Assembly (NCBI GenBank): GCA_015493185.1
Contig: WGDQ01000820.1
Coordinates: 1-8,681 of the forward strand
Reading direction: 5' to 3'
From: Planctomycetaceae bacterium
GTDB taxonomy: Bacteria > Planctomycetota > Planctomycetia > Pirellulales > JAEUIK01
DNA: 8,681 nt
Positions 1-7,159 of the stretch are shown here, in pieces (position 1 is the first letter of the stretch; each line of letters begins with the position of its first letter). Below the pieces are notes generated by a model. It did no database searches. It was not told the DNA's origin and worked only from the letters and a program-made list of their open reading frames with translations. A program made the position numbers and the translations under genes.

Positions 1-1
1 C

Positions 2-247
2 TGCTACGGCCCCATCCGTTTTCGCCCCCGCAACGACCAACCCGCAGCAAGCACCGATCAGCCCGGAACAACAAGCGATCAGACCGAGCCAACCAGCAAC
101 CAGCCCGCCGCAAACCAGCATCCGTCCCCCTCGCCCGGCGATCGCTGCGCCTCGAGCACGAATCCAGCCGCATCCGGCGACGACCAACCCGCCGCATCCG
201 GCAACGACCACCCCACATCGAGCTGCGATTCTCCCGGCAAACAGTAA
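2..247 (+). CDS. C-terminal part of an unidentified protein, disordered Gln/Pro/Ser/Asp-rich tail
   Basis: An open frame enters from the left edge and ends at a TAA at 245-247, giving 81 residues with no start in view. After a short stretch (CYGPIRFRPR) the rest is low-complexity and hydrophilic, rich in Gln, Pro, Ser, Thr, Asn and Asp, with recurring DQPAA-like words and an eight-residue repeat (AASGDDQP then AASGNDHP). No membrane segment or folded-domain pattern is visible, so this is most likely a disordered C-terminal extension. Support for coding is the non-random residue choice: acidic and polar residues with few Arg, whereas the other frames here read as Arg-rich translations. The folded part of the protein lies outside the window and I cannot name it. 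Cys residues in the tail are slightly odd for a disordered segment. Confidence 0.6.
   Translation, partial: CYGPIRFRPRNDQPAASTDQPGTTSDQTEPTSNQPAANQHPSPSPGDRCASSTNPAASGDDQPAASGNDHPTSSCDSPGKQ
167..210 (+). repeat. Two-copy 24-bp in-frame direct repeat
   Basis: The 20-mer at 167-186 recurs at 191-210 with one mismatch, so the period is 24 bp. It lies in frame in the tail of the partial gene and encodes two copies of an eight-residue unit (AASG-D/N-D-Q/H-P). It looks like a recent local duplication within a disordered tail. Confidence 0.75.
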
Positions 248-395
248 TGGCGCCGTCGGCCGGCCATCTTCTGAGCATTCTGCCCGTCCGCCACAAAGGG
301 CATCTTCTGCGCGCTAGTCAGCAAACGCACCCCAACGCCACGGCCACCGTGCCCAGCAAACATCGACCGCTCAACCGCCTCCGGCCGGCACCCCG

Positions 396-420
396 CGGAC
401 GAACAGCCCACGGACGAACA
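396..420 (+). repeat. Two-copy direct repeat, period 15
   Basis: The 10-mer cggacgaaca is found exactly at 396-405 and 411-420. It is a minor example of the short tandem duplications that fill the spacers of this window. Confidence 0.5.
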
Positions 421-963
421 ACCACGATCAACAGCCCGTGCCGTGCAGCGGGCCCGGTCGCAATCGTTTGACGGTGGGGCGCGCCGCATCGTGAGCCCTA
501 TCCGAACAACCCGCACTGCCTGCACGGTCTGCATCGTCGCTACAACCGTCACGCTCGGGCCGCGCGCAGGTCGGGCCGGGAATCGCATCTTTCGCCGCGC
601 TGCGGTGTTCCGCGCATCGCGGGCTGTTTGCCGTGGCCTGTTGGCCCCGCTGTCGTGGTTCACCGCGCCCCCGTACCCCGATCAGTTGGGTTGAAGATTC
701 GACAGACAAGAAACGATCCCTATACATGGCGACGACAGGCCGAGTCGCAACGTGTCGGCAGCCGGACGATTCGCAAACGCCCGTTCGACAACCCGCCTCG
801 TGCCCGCCGCTCGCCACGTCCGCCACGGTAGCGCTAGCGCCACAGGCGGGCGTCCGCACCGTAACCTTGTGCCTTCAGGCCCAACAACCATAGGGTCGGC
901 AAAGTTTCCCGGAGTGGGCATACGGCGTGCGCCGCTCTCAGGTCTGGTGCTCCACAAAGTCCC

Positions 964-996
964 GGCGGCCCGTCGTTCCTGGCCGCCACGCCTTTT
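964..996 (+). terminator. Possible terminator-like hairpin ahead of the 1009 gene
   Basis: A perfect 7-bp GC-only stem (ggcggcc at 964-970 with ggccgcc at 981-987) closes a 10-base loop and is followed by acgcctttt. The T run is only four bases and is set off from the stem, so this is a weak intrinsic terminator at best. It could equally be a structure in the leader of the next gene, since it ends just upstream of that gene's start. Confidence 0.25.
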
Positions 997-1008
997 GCGA
1001 AGAAAAGG

Positions 1009-1362
1009 ATGCTCGGTTTGATGGCCGTTTGGGATCTGATCGCTCGGCTGCAAGGCAGCCGCAACATCGAACAACTCGCCAACCGCATTGCCGACGCCGT
1101 GGAAAACGCCGTCTGGCAAACGGTCGAATCGCGATTGCAAGGCATGACGCGGGCCGAAGCCCGAGGCTACGTCTTCGCACGCTCCGGCTTGCCCGTGCGT
1201 GCGGCAATCCAACACTGGGTAAGCGAAAACAGCCCGCTCAGCAGCGCCATATCGCACGAGCTGGCAACTCGGGCCCGGTGGCAAGTGGCTTCGCGCATCT
1301 TGCGGCGCGCCGTTTACACCAAGGCCGCCAGGCAAACGCCCGGCGACCGTGCCGCCGCCTGA
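1009..1362 (+). CDS. Small helical protein of unknown function
   Basis: This is a 117-residue protein that I do not recognise. It has the amphipathic pattern of a compact helical soluble protein. Residues 6-45 (AVWDLIARLQ onward) look like helices with regularly spaced Ala, Ile, Val and Leu. Residues 46-60 contain an ARGYVFARSG segment, and residues 75-105 form another helix leading to a basic end. There is no signal peptide, membrane segment or metal-binding cluster. The start at 1009 has GAAG about six bases upstream. A second in-frame ATG at 1021 (giving MAVWDL) has AAAAGG 12 bases upstream and is an equally possible start. The gene precedes another small protein by 152 bases on the same strand, so the two may be co-transcribed, though a weak terminator-like hairpin lies between them. 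Coding is supported by balanced residue composition compared with the Arg-rich alternative frames. Confidence 0.6.
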   Translation: MLGLMAVWDLIARLQGSRNIEQLANRIADAVENAVWQTVESRLQGMTRAEARGYVFARSGLPVRAAIQHWVSENSPLSSAISHELATRARWQVASRILRRAVYTKAARQTPGDRAAA

Positions 1363-1464
1363 ATGCCCGATTCGTCACGCGTCGTTTGGTGCGGCACGTA
1401 ACGGCCCGTTTTCGTTGCCGCTGGCCACCGCGTGCATCGCCGAACGTCGCTCGCGTTGTTCATC

Positions 1465-1489
1465 GTTTGTTCCCAAACCACCTTTTTTT
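1465..1489 (+). terminator. Weak intrinsic terminator candidate
   Basis: A 5-bp stem (gtttg at 1465-1469, caaac at 1474-1478) with a four-base loop is followed after four bases by seven T residues at 1483-1489. The stem is short and AT-leaning, so termination would be inefficient. The site lies 25 bases before the start of the next small gene. Confidence 0.25.
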
Positions 1490-1514
1490 CACCCAACCGA
1501 AAAGAGCCGCTCGC

Positions 1515-1865
1515 ATGGCACGATCGCACGCCAAACAGGGACCGCACCGTTGGCCCACCCAACCGCCGCAGGGGGCAACCGCCCAAGGACGCCTGCTCGA
1601 CAATTTGCCGGCACGCATGGACCAGCTCGTCGAGGCCGCACTGCAAGAAAACTGGGGCGAGGTGCTCCGCGTTAGCGAACTGCTCGCCGAAGCCGGCCGC
1701 AACCACGATCTTCCCCAACTGGCCGAGTATGCGGACCGCGTTCAAAACGAGGCCTCGAAACCCAACAACGAACTGGAAATCAAACGCTCGATCGTCCGCC
1801 TGATCAGCGCGTGCGGCAAAACACGCACCTCGCACCGCACGCACCAAACCCTTGCGGTCGAGTAA
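1515..1865 (+). CDS. HPt-like small protein lacking the phospho-acceptor histidine
   Basis: This 116-residue protein has a basic, Gln/Pro-rich N-terminus (1-27), a helical middle (28-100) and a short Thr/His-rich tail. The middle follows the rhythm of histidine phosphotransfer (HPt) domains: a helix ending in ENWGEVLRV, then SELLAEAGRNHDLPQLAEYA, where HPt domains usually have an HQLKGAAGS-type segment followed by a Phe/Leu-Pro-x-Leu turn and a second helix. In this alignment Ser54 replaces the phospho-accepting His and Leu57 replaces the usual Lys. If the fold assignment is right, the protein cannot relay phosphate and would be a binding or scaffold version. The alignment is from memory and the protein could be an unrelated helical bundle. 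The ATG at 1515 was chosen because the upstream reading in the same frame is an Arg-rich shadow of the preceding gene. No clear Shine-Dalgarno is present. No kinase or response regulator is in view. Confidence 0.6.
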   Translation: MARSHAKQGPHRWPTQPPQGATAQGRLLDNLPARMDQLVEAALQENWGEVLRVSELLAEAGRNHDLPQLAEYADRVQNEASKPNNELEIKRSIVRLISACGKTRTSHRTHQTLAVE

Positions 1866-1920
1866 GCCGCTCATCACGCCCGCAACGCCCGTCGCGCCAC
1901 CATTGCCGCGCTTCGGCAGC

Positions 1921-2016
1921 ACAGCAGCCCCGTGTTTGTGCTGCACAATGGCCACGTGCTCCCGCCGGACAGCGGCCCCACGCTCCGGCTGTACAGCGGC
2001 CCCGTGCTCGTGCGAC
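1921..2016 (+). repeat. Degenerate 24-bp tandem repeat, four units
   Basis: Units of exactly 24 bases start at 1921, 1945, 1969 and 1993. Each begins with aca and most share acagcggcccc followed by a gtgct-type segment. The word acagcrgcccc recurs at 1921, 1969 and 1993. A more decayed unit may precede it at 1897-1920. The array is not in a credible gene. Confidence 0.65.
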
Positions 2017-2644
2017 ATCTGTGCGGCGCACACCCCGACCAATCCCGCCCCGGGACAGCTTCTTCTTGCGCTTTCTTCCTTCTTGCACTGCGGCAGAAAA
2101 TCGGTCCGTTGCCGGCAAGCGCCGTCGCTTTACGCGCTGCCCGTTCGCGCTACGCCCCCATTCAACTTTGTCGCTCACATTGCGCGGCTCGTCGCTGCCG
2201 CCCGATTCACGCACACGCCACTTCTACATAAAGCCGGTTTGCTCGCATTCATTTTGTTTGCAGCCGATTTGCCAGCGCGCATCGCGCCTCTGAGGCCGTT
2301 TTGACGCACCGCCGCCGTGCTTGCGGCCATTCGGTTGGCAACCCCGCACGGTCTTGCTTGCCAGCAGCGCGCGGCAAACCATCGCGGCCGCCCAGCCCGC
2401 TCGCACGCAGCAGCCGCGCGGCCTTCGATTGGTCGCGGGGCTCATTGTCGCTTCTTCCAGCGACGGCTAGAATGTGCGGTTTTGCGGCGGCACGATCGCA
2501 CCGTGCTTGCCGGAAACGGCACGGGCGCATCGCCGCTCGTCCGTGTCCGTTCGTTCGCACCACCGGATTGCCCGACCGCCGATAAGCGCGCATACCCTAC
2601 CGCTTCGCGGGCCAACAGAGTCGCGCAGCCGGTCTCGGTGTCAG

Positions 2645-2658
2645 AACGCCCGGGCGTT
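2645..2658. promoter_or_regulatory. Perfect 14-bp palindrome, possible operator
   Basis: The sequence aacgcccgggcgtt reads the same on both strands. It lies 222 bases upstream of the phosphofructokinase start, in non-coding DNA. Its length and symmetry suit a dimeric DNA-binding protein, but GC-rich palindromes arise by chance in DNA of this composition and no regulator gene is nearby. Confidence 0.25.
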
Positions 2659-2754
2659 GCCACACGAGCGGCTTTTCTCAACCCACCGCCGCGGCCGCCT
2701 TGCGCGAGGCGGCGTCGAGATCGACCGTCGTTCGTTTTTTTGGCGTAGCTTCGG

Positions 2755-2824
2755 CCCATCGTCGTTCACCCTTTGTCATCCACCCTTTGCCGTTTGCCTC
2801 TTGCCGTTCGCCTTTTGTCTCTCC
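2755..2824 (+). repeat. Pyrimidine-rich 7-bp (heptad) degenerate repeat upstream of the PFK gene
   Basis: About ten consecutive heptads fit a loose consensus ccNtttg. Exact ccctttg occurs at 2769-2775 and 2783-2789, followed in strict 7-base register by ccgtttg, cctcttg, ccgttcg and ccttttg through 2817. The register can be traced back to 2755, and forward to 2824 with a poorer match. The + strand remains rich in C and T up to about 2860. The array ends roughly 55 bases before the phosphofructokinase start, so it lies in the promoter or untranslated leader. Confidence 0.7.
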
Positions 2825-2879
2825 TGGTCTCTTTCGTCTTGCAGTTGTCCCGCAATCCCATCGAGCAGGGCTAGAAACA

Positions 2880-4172
2880 ATGCCTTCGGCAACCAACATG
2901 ATCGTGGCCCAAAGCGGGGGCCCAAGCCCGGTGATCAATAGCAGCCTGCGCGGCATTCTCGAGGCCGCCCGCGACCTGCACGCCATCGGCACCGTTTACG
3001 GCGCCCGCCACGGTATCGAGGGCGTTTTGAAAGAAGAGCTGCTCGACCTTTCTTCGCAATCGGCCGAAGAGGTGGCCTTGCTGCGCTACACGCCGGCGGC
3101 CGGTTCGATCGGCACCTGCCGCTACAAGCTGCGCCCGGAACAAGAAGAAGACTTTCAACGCGTCATCGACGTTTTCCAAGCCCACAACATCGGCTACTTC
3201 CTCTACATCGGCGGCAACGACTCGATGGATACGGCCCAGAAAATCGCCGATCTGGCCCATCGTCGCGGGCTCGACCTCGTGGCGGTCGGCGTGCCGAAAA
3301 CCATCGATAACGACGTGGGCGACAGCCAGTTCCAGCTAATCGACCACACGCCCGGCTACGGTTCGGTGGCCCGCTACTGGATGCACATGGTGCAAAACGC
3401 CGACGAAGAAAATCGCGGCTCGTCACCGGCCGATCCGGTGCTGGTCATGCAGGCCATGGGCCGCAAAATCGGCTTCATTCCCGCCGCCGCTCGGCTGGCC
3501 GATCCAGACCGCCAAATGCCCCTGCAAATCTACCTGGCCGAACGCCCACTGCCGCTCGAACATCTGGCCGAACAGGTCAACGCCTGCCTCAAACAGCATG
3601 GCCGCTGTCTGGTCGTCATCAGCGAAGGCTTCGACGTCGGCGATTTGGGCCAGCGGCACGATGCCTTCGGGCACACGCAGTACAGTTCCAGCCGCATCAC
3701 CGTGGCCCAACGCGTGGTGAACTACCTGAACGAGGTCGGTTTGGCCGTCAAAGGCGCGGCCCGGGGCAACGTGCCGGGCACCGATCAGCGACACGCCATG
3801 GCCTATGCCTCGGTGGTCGATCTCGACGAGGCCCATCGCGTCGGACAGGTGGCCGCCGAGCTGGCCGCCTCGCGACAAAGCGGCTATATGGCCACCATTC
3901 TTCGCGACCCCGGGCCGGTTTACCGCGTTCGCTACGACAAAGTGCCGCTGGCCGAGGTGGCCAACAGCGAGCGCACCTTTCCGACAGAGTGGATCGCCCC
4001 CAACGGCATCGACGTAACCGACGACTTCGTCCGCTATGCCCGGCCGTTGATCGGCGAAGAAATGGTCGGCCTGCCGCTGGTCGATGGCCGCCAACGACTG
4101 ACCCGTTTCGAACCCAACTACGCACCCCAGAAACTGCCGCCCTACGTTCCCCAGGCCGACCGCAACGCCTGA
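2880..4172 (+). CDS. pfp: 6-phosphofructokinase, diphosphate-dependent type
   Basis: A 430-residue cytoplasmic enzyme of the PfkA superfamily that phosphorylates fructose 6-phosphate to the 1,6-bisphosphate. Visible motifs are the N-terminal AQSGGPSPVIN (10-20), YIGGNDS (109-115), the catalytic loop PKTIDND (139-145), QAMGRKIGF (191-199), ISEGFD (247-252) and RGNVPGTDQR (295-304) with substrate-binding Arg. ATP-using enzymes such as E. coli PfkA usually have GGDGS and PGTIDND. Here Asp114 stands at the Gly position and Lys140 at the Gly position of the second motif, the known signature of PPi-dependent enzymes, which catalyse a reversible reaction with pyrophosphate. Its length exceeds the roughly 320 residues of short bacterial ATP enzymes. 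The start at 2880 was chosen because the upstream extension is low-complexity. AGGG nine bases upstream is a modest ribosome site, and an ATG at 2898 is an alternative start. A HAD hydrolase follows. The phosphoryl donor is inferred from sequence only. Confidence 0.93.
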   Translation: MPSATNMIVAQSGGPSPVINSSLRGILEAARDLHAIGTVYGARHGIEGVLKEELLDLSSQSAEEVALLRYTPAAGSIGTCRYKLRPEQEEDFQRVIDVFQAHNIGYFLYIGGNDSMDTAQKIADLAHRRGLDLVAVGVPKTIDNDVGDSQFQLIDHTPGYGSVARYWMHMVQNADEENRGSSPADPVLVMQAMGRKIGFIPAAARLADPDRQMPLQIYLAERPLPLEHLAEQVNACLKQHGRCLVVISEGFDVGDLGQRHDAFGHTQYSSSRITVAQRVVNYLNEVGLAVKGAARGNVPGTDQRHAMAYASVVDLDEAHRVGQVAAELAASRQSGYMATILRDPGPVYRVRYDKVPLAEVANSERTFPTEWIAPNGIDVTDDFVRYARPLIGEEMVGLPLVDGRQRLTRFEPNYAPQKLPPYVPQADRNA

Positions 4173-4421
4173 CCACCCGCGCGCGCAGACCAAGCCCCCT
4201 TGTGCCCGTGGTCCGGGCCGCTTGCCGGCCTCGAAAAGCACAGCACGTTTTTTTGCATTCACATTGCAGCGAGAGAGAACAAAGAAAGAGAGCAGAAAAA
4301 GACAGGGCCGCGTCGCGCCGTGGGCGTTGCCGGCGGTCGTCGAATGGCCGAATCGCCGCGGCCGGCCGCCTGCTCGCTCGGTTGTTCTTCGCCGCAGTTC
4401 CTTCCGTTCTCGAAAAACATC
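4173..4421 (+). other. 249-base spacer with purine tract and T run
   Basis: The gap between the phosphofructokinase and HAD genes contains a 5-bp GC stem (ggccg at 4216-4220, cggcc at 4226-4230) and, 17 bases later, a run of seven T at 4248-4254. These are too far apart for a standard intrinsic terminator. A purine-rich stretch follows at about 4269-4307. The HAD frame stays open back to an ATG at 4200, but that extension is Arg/Cys/Pro-rich and not protein-like. Confidence 0.45.
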
Positions 4422-5291
4422 ATGGTCCAGTTCACCCGCAAGCACGATTTCCTCATCGGCATCGACTCCGACGGCTGCGTGTTCGACACCATGGAGGTGA
4501 AACACAAAGAGTGCTTCATCCCCAACATCATCGAGCACTACGGCCTGGCCGGCATCAGCAAGTATGCCCGCGAGGCGGCCGAGTTCGTCAACCTCTACTC
4601 GAAAAGTCGCGGCATCAACCGGTTCCCCGCGCTGATCGAAACCTTCCAGTGGCTCCAACGCCGGCCCGAGGTGCAGAAGCGCGGCTTCGACATCCGCATC
4701 CCGCAGGGGTTGGTCGACTGGATCGCGCGCGAAACCAAGCTGGGCAACCCCGCCTTGCGCCAGGCGGTCGAGTCGACCGGCGATCCCGATTTGCAGCAGG
4801 CACTGGTCTGGTCCGAGGCCGTCAACCAGGCCGTGGCCCGCATCGTGCGCGGCGTGCCGCCGTTTCCCTATGTTCGCGAGTGTCTCGAACGTTTGAGCCA
4901 GCAGGCCGACCTGATCGTTGTTTCGGCCACCCCCAACGAAGCCCTCCAGCGCGAGTGGGAAGAACACGATCTGGCCCGCTACGTGGCAGCCATTTGCGGC
5001 CAGGAGTCGGGCACGAAGAAAGAATCGCTCGCCGCCGCGGCCGAATACCCGCCCGGCCATTGCCTGATGATCGGCGACGCCCCGGGCGACTATCGCGCTG
5101 CCCAGGCCAACCGTGCCCTGTTCTTCCCCATCAACCCCGGCGCCGAGGAAGCAAGCTGGCAACGCCTGTTCGAGGAAGGCATTGACCGCCTGTTTGCAAA
5201 AACCTACGCCGGCCCGTTCGAACAGCAGCGGCTGGCCGAATTCGATCGCTGCCTGCCCGAACAGCCACCGTGGCCCACAACCGACGCCTGA
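4422..5291 (+). CDS. HAD-superfamily hydrolase (C1-cap phosphatase type), substrate unknown
   Basis: A 289-residue cytoplasmic protein carrying all four HAD phosphatase motifs. Motif I is DSDGCVFD, with nucleophile Asp15 and acid/base Asp17. Motif II is VVSAT with Ser168, motif III is the Lys in GTKKES (199-200), and motif IV is MIGDAPGD with Asp219 and Asp223. A long helical insert between motifs I and II (about 25-145, with EAAEFVNLYSKSRGINRFPA) is the place of a C1 cap, which sets substrate choice. It resembles phosphoglycolate phosphatase or beta-phosphoglucomutase relatives in layout, but the cap is distinctive and I cannot name the substrate. The start at 4422 places motif I at the usual distance from the N-terminus. 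No clear Shine-Dalgarno precedes it. Its place after the phosphofructokinase, on the same strand, suggests a sugar-phosphate substrate or a metabolite-repair role; this is inference. Confidence 0.88.
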   Translation: MVQFTRKHDFLIGIDSDGCVFDTMEVKHKECFIPNIIEHYGLAGISKYAREAAEFVNLYSKSRGINRFPALIETFQWLQRRPEVQKRGFDIRIPQGLVDWIARETKLGNPALRQAVESTGDPDLQQALVWSEAVNQAVARIVRGVPPFPYVRECLERLSQQADLIVVSATPNEALQREWEEHDLARYVAAICGQESGTKKESLAAAAEYPPGHCLMIGDAPGDYRAAQANRALFFPINPGAEEASWQRLFEEGIDRLFAKTYAGPFEQQRLAEFDRCLPEQPPWPTTDA

Positions 5292-5413
5292 TGGCCTGAC
5301 GCACAGCCCCCAGAAAAACCGAAGGCCACCACGTCCACATCCCGCTTGAACCAACAACCTTCAAAACCCAAACACCTGAAGTTCAACCTGCCCGTCGGCA
5401 ACCACACCGCCCG

Positions 5414-5507
5414 AACACGACATCGTCACAACACCACTGCCTGAACACCACACTGCCACAACGCCGCATCGTCGAAACACCGCACTGTCGAAACACCGCG
5501 CCGCCGC
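5414..5507 (+). repeat. Degenerate 16-bp tandem repeat, six units
   Basis: Units begin at 5414, 5430, 5444, 5460, 5476 and 5492. All are 16 bases except the second, which is 14. The consensus is close to aacaccgcactgtcga. The 13-mer gtcgaaacaccgc is exact at 5471-5483 and 5487-5499. Weaker units of 14-15 bases may extend the array left to 5385. There are no unique spacers between units, so it is a satellite-like tract and not a CRISPR. Confidence 0.75.
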
Positions 5508-5634
5508 GTCTCCGCATTGCCTATAGGTACCGTCTTGCCGGAACGTGTTGGCGCAATACCACTTCACCACAACATCGCAAACATCGCATTGCCGCCATAC
5601 GGCATTAGCTCACCATACAACGCAACACAACAAC

Positions 5635-5639
5635 GGAAG
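5635..5639 (+). promoter_or_regulatory. Ribosome binding site of gnd
   Basis: GGAAG ends eight bases before the ATG at 5648, at good Shine-Dalgarno spacing. It supports that start over any other. Confidence 0.55.
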
Positions 5640-5647
5640 CCCACGCC

Positions 5648-7155
<1,508 letters not shown>

Positions 7156-7159
<4 letters not shown>

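Larger units (their letters stand above)
248..1008. other. Non-coding spacer, about 760 bases, low complexity
   Basis: No frame on either strand reads as a believable protein. The translations are Arg/Ala/Pro/Cys-rich, lack hydrophobic cores and overlap each other. The + strand of the left half is rich in C and A and has short echoes, such as a 10-mer (cggacgaaca) at 396-405 repeated at 411-420. Words such as gcatcgtcg and cgcactg near 500-545 also occur in the repeat array at 5414-5507. A 10-bp palindrome (gcgctagcgc) lies at 831-840. I see no tRNA, RNase P, SRP or tmRNA signature. Promoters for the downstream small gene may lie here, but no convincing -35/-10 pair was found. Confidence 0.6.
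1866..2879. other. Non-coding spacer, about 1 kb, repeat-bearing
   Basis: Open frames of 70-160 codons exist on both strands here, but all read as Arg, Ala, Cys and Pro-rich low-complexity translations without protein-like patterns, and they overlap each other. The stretch holds a 24-bp degenerate tandem repeat (1921-2016), an imperfect-centre palindrome tgtgcggcgcaca at 2020-2032, a more AT-rich patch around 2220-2262, a perfect 14-bp palindrome at 2645-2658 and a heptad pyrimidine-rich array at 2755-2824. It presumably carries the promoter and leader of the phosphofructokinase gene, but I could not place a convincing -35/-10 pair. No structural RNA was recognised. Confidence 0.6.
5292..5647 (+). 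other. 356-base A+C-rich spacer upstream of gnd
   Basis: No gene is supported here. By hand count the 120 bases at 5341-5460 hold only 29 G or T, about three quarters A+C on the + strand, a strong strand asymmetry. The centre is a degenerate 16-bp repeat (5414-5507). Similar vocabulary (acatcgc twice near 5572-5586, gcattgcc near 5514 and 5585) continues towards gnd. The gnd promoter probably lies here. tatagg at 5522-5527 was considered as a -10 element, but no matching -35 is visible. Confidence 0.6.

Noticed and set aside
682..1335. 217-codon minus-strand frame over the first small gene
   Set aside because: Its composition is Arg/Gly/Ala/Pro-rich without a pattern, while the + strand 1009-1362 reading has amphipathic helices.
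927..1514. N-terminal extension of the HPt-like protein to 312 residues
   Set aside because: The upstream 196 residues are Arg-rich and overlap the 1009-1362 gene in another frame; the ATG at 1515 begins the protein-like part.
2700..2879. 60-residue N-terminal extension of the phosphofructokinase
   Set aside because: It translates the heptad repeat tract and lacks family similarity; the family start pattern begins right after the ATG at 2880.
3423..5357. 644-codon open frame on the minus strand
   Set aside because: It lies antisense to most of the phosphofructokinase and the whole HAD gene, both of which have clear catalytic motifs. Long antisense frames are expected in GC-rich coding DNA because stop codons are rare there.
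5414..5507. CRISPR-like array
   Set aside because: The repeat units are directly adjacent with no unique spacers, too short (16 bp) and degenerate, and no cas genes are present.
5522..5527. tatagg as a -10 promoter element for gnd
   Set aside because: No -35-like hexamer occurs at 16-18 bases upstream, so there is not enough to call a promoter.
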